A stretch of 30,690 nucleotides of DNA from WQZF01 sp031556405. Its GTDB lineage: Bacteria > Pseudomonadota > Gammaproteobacteria > Burkholderiales > Rhodocyclaceae. Each line of letters begins with the position of its first letter. Position 1 is the first letter of the stretch. Of the stretch, positions 1-9,697 are shown piece after piece. The notes under the pieces are model-generated. The model was not told the DNA's origin. It made no database searches and saw only the letters and a program-made list of their open reading frames with translations. Where the stretch lies: assembly GCA_031556405.1 (NCBI GenBank), contig JAVBTC010000152.1, forward strand, positions 1-30,690, read 5' to 3'. The position numbers were made by a program, and so were the translations under genes.

Positions 1-498
1 GCGCAGAAACACCACGCCCGTTTCGGCGGCGCCAGGCTGGAGGAAGCGGGAACGCAGCAGGAATTCCTGACCCGCACGATGCGCAAGATCATCGACGAGG
101 AAACCGCGCGGCTGGAAAACGGCCTGACCGCGCTGGCGACCGTCGGCTCGACGGCACCTTTCGTCGGCCTCTTCGGCACCGTCTGGGGCATTTACCATGC
201 CCTGGTAGCAATCGGCATGAGTGGCTCGGGGACGCTCGACAAGGTTGCCGGCCCCGTCGGCGAGGCGCTGATCATGACCGCGGTCGGCCTGGCCGTGGCG
301 ATTCCCGCGGTGATCGGCTACAACTGGCTGACCCGCAGCAACCGCGTGTTGCTGGCCAAGATCGATGCCTTCGCCTACGAACTCTTTACCTTCCTTTCGC
401 TCGGTCGGTTGATGGCGCATCCGGAACGTTCCGACAGTGCTGCACCGGAAAAACCGGTGACGATGGTGCCACGTTCCACGCCCGGACGCGCGGCGTAA
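1..498 (+). CDS. exbB: ExbB/TolQ/MotA-family proton channel subunit (5' truncated by window)
   Basis: The reading frame is open from base 1, so the true start lies upstream and about 166 codons are seen. The visible part carries the family signature: a Gly-rich first helix (TVGSTAPFVGLFGTVWGI), then PVGEALIMTAVGLAVAIPAV, which is the third transmembrane segment of ExbB/TolQ proteins. ExbB and ExbD form the inner-membrane motor that uses the proton gradient to drive TonB-dependent outer-membrane receptors. The C-terminal tail (about 35 residues after FLSLGR) is polar and probably cytoplasmic. An exbD homologue follows on the same strand, which favours ExbB over MotA. TolQ is less likely because no tolA follows. 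The 151-base AT-rich gap before exbD is longer than usual for this pair. Confidence 0.9.
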   Translation, partial: AQKHHARFGGARLEEAGTQQEFLTRTMRKIIDEETARLENGLTALATVGSTAPFVGLFGTVWGIYHALVAIGMSGSGTLDKVAGPVGEALIMTAVGLAVAIPAVIGYNWLTRSNRVLLAKIDAFAYELFTFLSLGRLMAHPERSDSAAPEKPVTMVPRSTPGRAA

Positions 499-649
499 GG
501 GCATCGTCGCGTTCGGCAATTACGCGAAGGGCCATTCTACACATGGAATAATTATTGCTCGAATATAGCTACGATGGTGAAATAGAATTTAACTTTATTT
601 GGAAAATACAAGCCGAATTCTGTCACTTCGAATCCCGGAGACGAATTAA
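499..649 (+). other. AT-rich exbB-exbD spacer
   Basis: The 3' two-thirds of this spacer is much more AT-rich than the flanking genes and contains the palindrome AATAATTATT near 547. It could hold a second promoter for exbD or a regulator site. I could not find a convincing -35/-10 pair or a full Fur box (the family is often iron regulated), so no site is called. Confidence 0.4.
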
Positions 650-1066
650 ATGTCATTTGCAAGTTTCGACAACAAATCCAGCGCCGCACCGATGGCGGAA
701 ATCAACATGGTGCCGCTGATCGACGTGGTGCTGGTGCTGCTCGTGATTTTTATCGTCACCGCGCCGCTGCTGACCCATGCGGTGAAACTCGAACTACCGC
801 GCGCCGAGGCTCACGCCAACCAACTGAAGCCGCATAAGGTCGATTTCGCCATCGACGCCACCGGTACGCTGTTTTGGGACGGATCGCCGGTCGACCGCGC
901 CGAGGCGCGACAACGTTTCGCCAGTGCCGCCAAACAGGATCCACAGCCTGAAATCCATCTGCGCGCGGATAAAGACACCGCATACCACTTCGTCGCCGAA
1001 ACCCTCGCCGACGCTTCCCGCGCGGGACTGACCAAAGTAGGGTTCGTCAGCCTGCCGGAACGTTAG
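650..1066 (+). CDS. exbD: ExbD/TolR-family biopolymer transport protein
   Basis: A 138-residue protein of normal length for ExbD. It has a short cytoplasmic N-terminus and one transmembrane helix at about residues 21-43 (VPLIDVVLVLLVIFIVTAPL). The rest is a periplasmic domain ending in LADASRAGLTKVGFV, typical of the ExbD/TolR fold. Asp25, in the motif VPLIDV, corresponds to the essential proton-carrying Asp of E. coli ExbD. The ATG is preceded by GGAG about 9 bases upstream, which supports this start. It works with ExbB (upstream) to energise TonB. No tonB gene is visible and it would lie outside the window if linked. It faces the next gene tail to tail. Confidence 0.93.
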   Translation: MSFASFDNKSSAAPMAEINMVPLIDVVLVLLVIFIVTAPLLTHAVKLELPRAEAHANQLKPHKVDFAIDATGTLFWDGSPVDRAEARQRFASAAKQDPQPEIHLRADKDTAYHFVAETLADASRAGLTKVGFVSLPER

Positions 1067-1151
1067 CACGCGAAAGCCGCTGGGAAAAAACCAACCGAGA
1101 ATGCGCCCCCCGCGCGGAAAACGGTCATTCCAACCAAAATGCTTCGAAAGC

Positions 1152-1184
1152 GGATTCGCCCATCCCGCGGAAACGGGCGAATCC
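1152..1184. terminator. Inverted repeat between convergent genes
   Basis: GGATTCGCCC at 1152-1161 pairs perfectly with GGGCGAATCC at 1175-1184 around a 13-base loop. It sits between exbD (ending 1066) and the convergent small membrane gene (ending 1205), where a two-way terminator would be expected. Neither side has a U-tract, so termination is an inference from position and stem strength. Confidence 0.4.
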
Positions 1185-1204
1185 CTGAAACCCCTCATAC
1201 CGTC

Positions 1205-1486
1205 TCAGCCAGGCGGTGGATTTACCGCTTTATCGTGTTGTTCCGTGTGCTGCCGGAGAATTTCCTTGGCGGTACCGGGAAGCATCATGTAGGTCATCAG
1301 GCTGGCGCCAATGGCCAGCAGCCAGAAAAAGAAAAATCCGACCGAATACGTTGCCATGGATGGCAGCGTGACCGGATTTCCAAACAAATAAAGCGTTTGC
1401 GGATCGATCAGCGTAAAAAAGAACGCCTCGGCAATTACCGCGGTAACAAATGCCGGCCACAATACCCAGATCACCAGTTTTCTCAT
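1205..1486 (-). CDS. Small two-helix inner-membrane protein, function unknown
   Basis: A 93-residue protein with two hydrophobic helices. The first is at about residues 4-26 (LVIWVLWPAFVTAVIAEAFFF), the second at about 47-70 (YSVGFFFFWLLAIGASLMTY). They are separated by a short loop containing DPQTLYLFG. The C-terminal 20 residues are polar and Pro-rich. An excellent ribosome binding site, AAAGGAGG, lies 7 bases before the ATG, so this is very likely a real gene despite its size. Similar short membrane proteins occur as unnamed hypotheticals in betaproteobacteria (recalled, not searched). It is a single gene, convergent with exbD. I know of no function. Confidence 0.8.
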   Translation of the reverse strand: MRKLVIWVLWPAFVTAVIAEAFFFTLIDPQTLYLFGNPVTLPSMATYSVGFFFFWLLAIGASLMTYMMLPGTAKEILRQHTEQHDKAVNPPPG

Positions 1487-2218
1487 CGACAGCCTCCTTT
1501 CAGCAAAAAAACATCGATCCCCGCCGACATACGGTCAGGGCTTCCAAACACATCCGACATCCGATCGGAACAGGATTCCGGACATGATTTCTTTTTATAT
1601 CGCTCATACCGGCGGGCTATATCCTGCAATGCGCCTGCAATGCGGCTTCTGTAATCTCTTTTCCGAATCGTTTTCGGAATTTTCGCCCGGCGCGGCAGAA
1701 AGCGACATTTTATCCTCGACAACCCTGCATCATCCCGATAAAATGCGCCGCTTCTCGTATTCAGGATAGCCGACGACGCAAGACGAAGGCGAATTTCCAC
1801 TGAATACCTGATTCCCCGCAACGCGAACCTGACGAACGGCAATGCCGTTCGTGCCATCAAAAGCCCCATGCCTCCGGCGCAGCGTCGTTTATTGCGGATC
1901 GTCTGAAAATTCAAGCGCGAAGACAAGCCAAGCCCCGAGCACAGGAACTGTGCCGGGAGCACGGTGAAACGAAGCGGCAAGGCATGAATTCTCACGCGGT
2001 CCGTCCTATATCCGGCGCAAAGACCGCCTCTCCGGCAACAAGCTTTCGTGCCGGAATTTCTCCGAAGTTTTTTCTGGATTTTCTTGTCATCGGTTGGCGC
2101 TGTTTTTTTGCCTGGGTAATGTTTATCAATGCCCATGCGTATGGCTTTCGCGCGTCCTTTGGCGCGTCCTTTAGTTTCTCGCGCGCATCGCCCAATCCTT
2201 TGCAATGAAAGAAAATTC
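1487..2218. other. Long spacer upstream of the helicase gene
   Basis: No convincing coding sequence is seen in 730 bases; the 245-codon minus-strand frame here is Arg/Cys-rich and unlike a protein. Structure present: a near-perfect palindrome at 1832-1852 (ACGAACGGCA/TGCCGTTCGT), a hairpin TCCGGCA/TGCCGGA at 2031-2055, and a 12-base tandem repeat ending GCGTCCTTT at 2149-2172. A weak promoter candidate for the helicase is TTGGCG at 2094, then 17 bases, then TAATGT at 2117. The spacer may be a long helicase leader or may hide a small RNA. Confidence 0.45.
1832..1852. repeat. 21-base near-perfect palindrome
   Basis: ACGAACGGCA (1832-1841) and TGCCGTTCGT (1843-1852) are perfect reverse complements separated by one base. 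This could be a dimeric regulator site or the tip of an RNA hairpin in the spacer before the helicase gene. No function can be assigned. Confidence 0.5.
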
Positions 2219-3712
<1,494 letters not shown>

Positions 3713-3765
3713 GCGCCGCCCACAGGCCAGGCGATTCCGATGAAATAAACCCACCGTGAAATCCG

Positions 3766-3793
3766 CCGGATTCCCGCCTACGCGGGAATCCGG
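3766..3793. terminator. 12-bp stem hairpin, REP-like palindrome, between convergent genes
   Basis: CCGGATTCCCGC (3766-3777), loop CTAC, then GCGGGAATCCGG (3782-3793), followed by GTTTT. It lies 54 bases after the helicase stop and between convergent genes, so it can act as the helicase terminator. Its core ATTCCCGC...GCGGGAAT is also the core of the doublet at 27526-27661. It therefore belongs to a dispersed family known in Neisseria (dRS3) and other proteobacteria. Confidence 0.7.
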
Positions 3794-3916
3794 GTTTTCA
3801 CCTTCTTCATTGCACCAGCGCAATCCCGCGCAACATCTTTAAATTCCAGTTAGTTATAACAATTACTGACTGAATCCCGCTACACAAGCGGAGAAATATT
3901 CAATCAAATCTGGAAT

Positions 3917-4573
3917 TCAGGCATTCGCCAGCAGCCATCCATGCAACTCGGCAACGCTGTCGAAGCATTCCAGCGGCGCCAGCGTATTCAGCGCCTCACG
4001 CGTATGGGCGCCGTAGGTCACGCCGACGCCGGCAACATTGGCGTTCTGCGCCATCTGCAAATCGTGCGTCGTATCGCCGATCATCAACGTGCGCGAAGAC
4101 AGCACGGCGAATTCCTCTATCAGGGATTCCAGCATTTGCGGATGCGGCTTCGCGAAACATTCGTCGGCACAGCGCGAAGCGTGAAAATACGGTTTCAGAC
4201 CGCTGGCGGCGAATGCGCGCTCGAGTCCCAGCCGGCTTTTGCCCGTCGCCACCGCAAGCAGGAAACCCGCCGCGGCCAGTTCCGCGATCATCGTTTCGAT
4301 CCCGGCGAAAAGCTCGAGCTTGTGATCCGATGCAAGATAATGGTGCCGGTACCGCGCCACCATTTCATCATAACGCTCCTGCGGCAGATCGGGCATGGCA
4401 TAACGCAAGGCGTCAGCCAAACCCATCCCGATCACGTGCCGCGCCCGTTCCGGCGGCGCCTCGGGCAAATCGAGATCGCGGCACGAAGCCTGAATCGCGT
4501 CGACGATCGCCGCCGCCGAATCGAGAATCGTGCCGTCCCAGTCGAATACCAGCAGATCAAAGTTTTTTCCCAT
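3917..4573 (-). CDS. HAD-superfamily phosphatase, Gph-like
   Basis: A 218-residue haloacid-dehalogenase-type hydrolase. Motif I is DWDGT (FDWDGTILDS near residue 10), the nucleophile and acid/base aspartates. Motif II is the Thr in VATGKS, motif III the Lys in FAKPHP, and motif IV IGDTTHD. The helical cap between motifs I and II (VIGMGLADALRYAMPDLP) is that of the subfamily IA phosphoglycolate phosphatase group. The substrate is probably a small phosphate ester such as phosphoglycolate, but it cannot be proved from sequence. The frame extends upstream, but homology starts at MGKNFDLLVFDWDG, so I start there. The start lies 17 bases inside the end of rluC, implying one transcript and translational coupling. 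Confidence 0.9.
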   Translation of the reverse strand: MGKNFDLLVFDWDGTILDSAAAIVDAIQASCRDLDLPEAPPERARHVIGMGLADALRYAMPDLPQERYDEMVARYRHHYLASDHKLELFAGIETMIAELAAAGFLLAVATGKSRLGLERAFAASGLKPYFHASRCADECFAKPHPQMLESLIEEFAVLSSRTLMIGDTTHDLQMAQNANVAGVGVTYGAHTREALNTLAPLECFDSVAELHGWLLANA

Positions 4574-5609
4574 AATCCTGTGTTTCCGTACGTGCGAGAT
4601 AGACGAGGAAAGCATCCAGTTCCGGTGGCAACGGTGCCTCCAGCAGCAGCGGTTCCTCCCGGACGCCTTCCGATGAGTCCCTATTTCCCGGATACGGCAG
4701 GGAAAGCCATGCCGCATGCAGGAACATCCGTTTCAGTCCTTCCTTGCGCAGAGCCTTGTTCAGCGTGAAATCGCCGTATTTGTCGTCACCGGCGACAGGG
4801 TAGCCGAGATGCGCCAGATGTACCCGGATCTGGTGCGTGCGCCCCGTTTTCAGTTGCGCCTCGAGCAGGCTGAAACGCTGCCAGCGCGCGCGCAGGCGGA
4901 AAACGGTATGCGCGTATTTTCCCCCGTCTCCCTCCTCCGAAACACGCACGCGCCGCTCGCCTTCCCCGTCATTTTCCGCCAAATATTTCAAAAGAGGAAA
5001 GCGGGCATGACGCAGAGATTCCATCCAGCGTCCACGCACCAGCACCAAATAGCGTTTATCCAGCTTTTCCGTGCCCTGACCGCCGTGACGAAACAACTCA
5101 TGCAGCCGGTTCAGCGCCGAGCGTTTCTTGCCGATCAGCAGAATCCCCGAAGTCTCGCGGTCGAGCCGGTGCGCAAGTTCGAGGAAACGGGCCTCCGGCC
5201 GCTGCCGGCGCAACGCCTCGATGACACCGAAAGAAATGCCGGAACCACCATGCACGGCAATGCCTGCGGGCTTGTCGAGCGCAATCAGCGCCTCGTCTTC
5301 GTACAGCACCGGCAAAACCACGCCCGCCGCTGCGGTTGCCATCGCCGCTTCCATTTCCGGCTCCGGTGCGGCGCGTTCGGCCAGCCGCAGCGGCGGCAGC
5401 CGGATTTCATCACCCGCCTCGATGCGATAAGTGGGCGCGCAACGGCGGCTGTTGACCCGCACCTCGCCGCTGCGCAGGATGCGGTAGACATGACTCTTCG
5501 GCACCCCTTTCAACAGGCGCAACAGGTAATTGTCGATCCGCTGCCCGGCGCTTTCGACGGCGACGACACGCTTCGTTACGGAATTATTGCTTGCAGAAGA
5601 TGATTTCAA
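4557..5609 (-). CDS. rluC: 23S rRNA pseudouridine synthase, RluC type
   Basis: This enzyme isomerises uridines in 23S rRNA to pseudouridine. It has an N-terminal S4 RNA-binding domain (AGQRIDNYLLRLLKGVPKS through RVNSRR), then the RluA-family catalytic core. The signature is HRLDRETSG with the catalytic Asp, followed later by GRTHQIRVHLAHLGYPVAGDD. VHGGSGISFGVIE is characteristic of RluC rather than RluD. The start is uncertain. ATGs at 5660 and 5633 are in frame but lack an SD. A TTG at 5609 has GGGAG 10 bases upstream and gives an N-terminus of RluC-like length, so I chose it. The gene is divergent from rne and its end overlaps the HAD phosphatase gene. Confidence 0.92.
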   Translation of the reverse strand: MKSSSASNNSVTKRVVAVESAGQRIDNYLLRLLKGVPKSHVYRILRSGEVRVNSRRCAPTYRIEAGDEIRLPPLRLAERAAPEPEMEAAMATAAAGVVLPVLYEDEALIALDKPAGIAVHGGSGISFGVIEALRRQRPEARFLELAHRLDRETSGILLIGKKRSALNRLHELFRHGGQGTEKLDKRYLVLVRGRWMESLRHARFPLLKYLAENDGEGERRVRVSEEGDGGKYAHTVFRLRARWQRFSLLEAQLKTGRTHQIRVHLAHLGYPVAGDDKYGDFTLNKALRKEGLKRMFLHAAWLSLPYPGNRDSSEGVREEPLLLEAPLPPELDAFLVYLARTETQDYGKKL

Positions 5610-6152
5610 GATATACTGGCTCCCGGTTTGCATCCCGACCCGCGAGAGATGCCGGCCCATAAGACCATCGGGAGTGTAAAGAAGCGTGAATCAATCCGCT
5701 TCATCCACCTCATGGCAGGCTCCGGCGCTCATCGGCTTTTATCTGGACCCCTCTGGACCGACACCGCCGGAACGATTTTTCCGTTCAGCAGTCTTTCCCC
5801 GACCGATCCCGATTTTCTCGGCCTTTCGCGGCGAACGAACCGACGCCCGAAACCCTCCCGGGCTGCCGTGAAAAAAGGTCCTGATGCTCGCCTGGTTAAG
5901 TACGCTCACCAAAAGTAGCGATACTACTTGAATTATGTGCGCCAAGCACCGCCGGAGTTTTCCCGGGCAGATTTTTCCGGTGTCGCCGTCCCGAAAAAGA
6001 AATACGGAAGGCGATCCCGATCGAGCGACAACTTTTTCAGTGGATTCATCGAACGTCATGTCTGTCATGTCCGATCTCATCCCCGCCTGAGCCTTATCGC
6101 TAGCTGCTTGCGGAAAGCTCCGCGCATGCACGCGCGGGAGCTTAGAAGCAAA
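5610..6152. other. Divergent rluC-rne spacer holding the long rne leader
   Basis: About 540 bases separate the two divergent starts. The frame of rne stays open back to 5928, but the upstream 75 codons do not resemble RNase E, so this is read as untranslated leader. A perfect 6-bp hairpin (AAGTAG/CTACTT, loop CGATA) lies at 5913-5929, and a stronger hairpin at 6115-6143 covers the SD. Long structured rne leaders are known in E. coli, where RNase E cleaves its own mRNA. I could not identify promoters with confidence. Confidence 0.5.
6115..6143 (+). promoter_or_regulatory. Hairpin masking the rne ribosome binding site
   Basis: AAGCTCC-GCGC (6115-6125) pairs with GCGC-g-GGAGCTT (6132-6143), giving 11 pairs with one bulged G and loop ATGCAC. 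The 3' arm contains GGGAG (6136-6140), the best SD for the ATG at 6153. When folded, the stem would block ribosome entry. Regulation by RNase E cleavage, temperature or a ligand is inference. Confidence 0.55.
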
Positions 6153-9100
6153 ATGAAACGCATGCTGTTTAACGCGACACAGGCCGAGGAACTCCGTGTC
6201 GCCATCGTAGACGGTCAAAAACTGATCGATCTCGACATCGAATCGGCCGCCAAGGAACAAAGAAAAAGCAATATCTACAAAGGCATCGTCACCCGCATCG
6301 AGCCCAGCCTCGAAGCGGCCTTCGTCAATTACGGCGAAGAACGCCACGGCTTCCTGCCGTTCAAGGAAATCTCGCGTTCCTACTTCCAGACCTCGGCCGA
6401 CCCCGGCAAGGCACGCATCCAGGATGTGATCAAGGAAGGCCAGGAAATCATCGTCCAGGTCGAAAAGGACGAACGCGGCAACAAGGGCGCCGCGCTCACC
6501 TCGTTCGTCAGCCTGGCCGGCCGCTACCTCGTGCTGATGCCGAACAATCCGCGCGGCGGCGGCGTCTCTCGCCGTATCGAAGGCGAAGAACGCAACGAAC
6601 TGCGCGATGCGATGGACCAGCTCCAGGTGCCGCACGGTATGAGCCTGATCGCTCGCACCGCCGCCATCGGCCGCGGCGCCGAGGAACTGCAGTGGGATCT
6701 GAACTACCTGATCCAGCTCTGGACCGCGATCAACGACGCCGCGACGCCGGTATTCTCCTACCTGCAGCCCGACGCCGACGGCGAGAAGAAGCGTCATTTC
6801 ATCAAGGATCAGAAAGAAGCGCCTCACGGCGTCGAACTCGATCGTGCCAATCCGGCGCCGTTCCTGATCTACGAGGAATCCTCGCTCGTCATCCGCGCCA
6901 TCCGCGACTATTTCCAGCCCGACATCGGCGAGATCCTGATCGACACCGACGAAATCTTCGACCAGGCGCGCGCGTTCATGAGTGTCGTCATGCCGGGCAA
7001 CGTCAACCACGTCAAGCGCTACCGCGACGACGTGCCGCTTTTCTCCCGCTTCCAGATCGAACACCAGATCGAATCGGCGTATTCGCGCCAGGTCGGCCTG
7101 CCTTCCGGCGGCGCCGTGGTGATCGACCATACCGAGGCGCTGGTCGCCTGCGACGTCAACTCTGGCCGTTCCACGCGCGGTGCCGACATCGAGGAAACCG
7201 CGCTGAAGACCAACCTCGAAGCCGCCGACGAAATCGCACGCCAACTGCGGCTACGCGACCTGGGCGGGTTGATCGTGATCGACTTCATCGACATGGAAAG
7301 CACGCGCAGCCAGCGCGAAGTCGAAAACCGCCTGCGCGACGCGCTGCGCTACGACCGCGCCCGCGTGCAGATGGGCAAGATCAGCCGTTTCGGCCTGATG
7401 GAACTCTCGCGCCAGAGGCTGCGCCCGGCGCTTGCGGAAACCAGCTACATTTCCTGCCCGCGCTGCACCGGCACCGGCCACATCCGCTCCACCGAATCGG
7501 CGGCACTGCACATCCTGCGCATCCTCGAAGAGGAGGCGATGAAGGACAACACCGCCGCCGTGCATGTGCAGATGCCGGTCGATGTCGCCACCTTCCTGCT
7601 CAACGAACAACGCCCCGACATCGCCACCATCGAGCACCGGCATAAAGTCGACATACTCCTCATCCCCAACATCCATTTCGAGACGCCGCAGCACACCATT
7701 CTCCGTCTGCGTCACGACGACCTGAACCAAGGGGAAACGCAGCAGCCTTCGTACCAGATGATGGAAATCCCGGCCGAGGAGGCTCGTCCCTATACCACCG
7801 GCGGCGAGACGCGCGCACCGCGCAGGGAAGCCGCGATTCGCCAACTCACACCGGAACAGCCCGCTCCGGTCGCGGCGGAAAAACCCGCTGCCAGCCCCGA
7901 GAAAGGCACCTATCAGGGCATCGTCAAACGGATCTTCTCCTGGCTGCTGCGGACAAAAGAAGAACCGCAAGCCCCGGTCGCGGCCCCGAACGCGGCGAAA
8001 AAACCCCGCGGTGGTCAGCGCTCACGCGATGGCGGACGCAACAACCGTAACCGCCGTGGCGAAGAGGGCTCGCAGGAACGCGCCGAACGTCCCGCACGAG
8101 AGGGGCGCGAGGGACGTGAAGGGCGCGAAGGACGCGATTCCAAACAACCGAGACAACCGCGCGAAGCCCGCATAGCCACTACTGCTGCTTCCTCCACGGC
8201 AACTACGGGCACAACGACTGCACCGCGCGACCAGCAGCGCCGACAGCGCGGCGAACGCCGCGATGCCGCCTCGCGCGAAGCACGCACTGAAACGCACGCC
8301 ACACCGGCTGCCGAAAACACCGCGCCTCCGTCGCAGCCTGCCGCACTCGAAGCCTCCAGGCCCAGCGAAGCGGTACTGGAAAGCACAAACCAGGCGGCGG
8401 CGAACGGTTCCAACGGCACCGCCGGCGAAGCGGGCGCCAGTGGCGGCGGACGCCGCCGCGGGCGCCGTGGCGGACGCGGCCGCTCCGGCGGCGAGCGGCG
8501 AGCGGGCGGAGAAGCGCTTGCCGGAACCGATTCCGGTATCGCGACGGAAAGCGTGGAAGAATCCACGCCGGAAGCAATACCGGAATCCGTGCAGGAATTC
8601 CGCGCCGAGCCACATCGCCGCGACGAAACGGCGTTGCCGGCAAGCGATGAAATACCTGCCGGAATCCGTGCCGAGTCTCGCGACGAATCGCGCGAATCTT
8701 CCGATTCTTTTTCCGTTTCCGCACCGCTGGTAAACAGAGACAGAACAGAGGATACGCCATCGCCGCAAGAGGCCAATGTCATTTCCGTTCCTGTTGCCGG
8801 GGAGCAAATCCCGTCGCCGCCTCAAGCACTCGATCCTCTCATTCCCACGGCTTCCGCAACGACCATCTCTGCGACGACTGCCTCCTTTGCCGACCTGTCG
8901 GCGCAGGTAGCGGACGACCGGGCAGGCATGGAACATTCCGAGCCTGCTCCATTGCCGTCGCCCGTATCGGAAGAACCAAAACCCGAAGCGTCCCCGTCTT
9001 TCGCCATCGCCCCCCAGGCCACGGCTGAACTGATCAATATCGGCAAGGCGCTCGAAGAAAGTGGTCTGGTAATGGTCGAAACCGATCCCGGCCGCACGCG

Positions 9101-9212
9101 TGATACGGCACCGCCGCCTGCGGAACCGCCTCCGGCGCCGCGCAAGCGCCGTTCAGCGGCTCCGGCCACAGTTTCCGACGAACCGCTGACAATGGTGGAA
9201 ACCCGGAAGTAG
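6153..9212 (+). CDS. rne: Ribonuclease E
   Basis: An endoribonuclease for mRNA decay and rRNA/tRNA processing, and scaffold of the degradosome; 1019 residues. The start MKRMLFNATQ is the family's N-terminus. The S1 domain is at about residues 38-125 (NIYKGIVTRIEPSLEAAFV). The catalytic Mg-binding aspartates are D334 (ACDVNSG) and D377 (VIDFIDM), 43 apart as in E. coli D303/D346. The Zn-link is CPRC at 435-438. After about residue 520 the protein is disordered. This part has an amphipathic stretch YQGIVKRIFSWLLRTKEE at 587-604 (likely membrane anchor), Arg/Glu repeats (REG)n near 648-663, an Arg/Gly patch, and C-terminal motifs GLVMVET and LTMVETRK. The length and tail distinguish it from RNase G. 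It is divergent from rluC, with a long structured leader. Confidence 0.97.
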   Translation: MKRMLFNATQAEELRVAIVDGQKLIDLDIESAAKEQRKSNIYKGIVTRIEPSLEAAFVNYGEERHGFLPFKEISRSYFQTSADPGKARIQDVIKEGQEIIVQVEKDERGNKGAALTSFVSLAGRYLVLMPNNPRGGGVSRRIEGEERNELRDAMDQLQVPHGMSLIARTAAIGRGAEELQWDLNYLIQLWTAINDAATPVFSYLQPDADGEKKRHFIKDQKEAPHGVELDRANPAPFLIYEESSLVIRAIRDYFQPDIGEILIDTDEIFDQARAFMSVVMPGNVNHVKRYRDDVPLFSRFQIEHQIESAYSRQVGLPSGGAVVIDHTEALVACDVNSGRSTRGADIEETALKTNLEAADEIARQLRLRDLGGLIVIDFIDMESTRSQREVENRLRDALRYDRARVQMGKISRFGLMELSRQRLRPALAETSYISCPRCTGTGHIRSTESAALHILRILEEEAMKDNTAAVHVQMPVDVATFLLNEQRPDIATIEHRHKVDILLIPNIHFETPQHTILRLRHDDLNQGETQQPSYQMMEIPAEEARPYTTGGETRAPRREAAIRQLTPEQPAPVAAEKPAASPEKGTYQGIVKRIFSWLLRTKEEPQAPVAAPNAAKKPRGGQRSRDGGRNNRNRRGEEGSQERAERPAREGREGREGREGRDSKQPRQPREARIATTAASSTATTGTTTAPRDQQRRQRGERRDAASREARTETHATPAAENTAPPSQPAALEASRPSEAVLESTNQAAANGSNGTAGEAGASGGGRRRGRRGGRGRSGGERRAGGEALAGTDSGIATESVEESTPEAIPESVQEFRAEPHRRDETALPASDEIPAGIRAESRDESRESSDSFSVSAPLVNRDRTEDTPSPQEANVISVPVAGEQIPSPPQALDPLIPTASATTISATTASFADLSAQVADDRAGMEHSEPAPLPSPVSEEPKPEASPSFAIAPQATAELINIGKALEESGLVMVETDPGRTRDTAPPPAEPPPAPRKRRSAAPATVSDEPLTMVETRK

Positions 9213-9697
9213 GCCATCGCGATATTGGTATCCGCCGCTGTCATCATCTCGGGGCGGGCGCTTTTGCAATGCACATCGGAATTTTTTGCAAAAACGCCCG
9301 CCTTGGCTTGCAGCAACCGCGGGTCAGTCCGGAAATGGCGGAACGCTGGCGTTTCCCGCTACAAAGAGATAGCGGAACAAATTCCAAATTAAAAAATAAT
9401 TTGCAGTAATAACTCACTACATAATCCAATATAAATTTCACTCAAATTTATAAAATCCTTGGTCGGAATACGCCTCGTCGCCACCCTCAGGGCGCCATAA
9501 ACACTATAAAGTGCACCGTCTTTCGGCGGGCGCCTTATTCCGATATGCTCCCCTCCACGCCGTACCGTTAACACCTGTGGAAAACTCCGTTTTTCCACGC
9601 TGTTGTCTTCCCGCTCCGAAGCCGGGAGCGATCGCATTTTTTCAATTTGTCTGAATCGCCGCCATCCGAATAACCATACGCCATATACCTTTGCGCC
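9213..9697. other. Spacer between rne and the M48 peptidase gene
   Basis: No gene is supported in 485 bases. The first part has the long inverted repeat at 9253-9302. The middle (about 9375-9460) is strongly AT-rich and contains two perfect short hairpins: CAAATTA/TAATTTG at 9385-9403 and ATAAATTT/AAATTTAT at 9431-9451. The last 200 bases show nothing clear. No good promoter pair was found. TATACC at 9684-9689 lies just before the next ATG. Confidence 0.45.
9253..9302. terminator. 17-bp inverted repeat downstream of rne
   Basis: GGCGGGCGCTTTTGCAA (9253-9269) and TTGCAAAAACGCCCGCC (9286-9302) pair over 17 positions with one C/A mismatch around a 16-base loop. It begins 41 bases after the rne stop, so it could terminate or stabilise the 3' end of that mRNA. 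It has no terminal U-tract. Confidence 0.5.

Noticed and set aside
547..558. 12-mer AATAATTATTGC shared with the spacer near 23420
   Set aside because: In a window of this size many 12-mers recur by chance, and both sites are AT-rich. No further similarity surrounds them.
620..640. T-arm-like sequence ACTTCGAATCCCGG suggesting a tRNA
   Set aside because: No acceptor, D or anticodon arm can be folded around it, and no CCA end follows.
1930..1985. Possible 4.5S-like RNA (GAAGCGGCAAGGC region)
   Set aside because: The conserved SRP core (GGAAGCAGCC with its asymmetric loop) is absent.
1992..2195. 67-codon minus-strand frame
   Set aside because: It needs a TTG start with the SD touching the codon; composition is not convincing.
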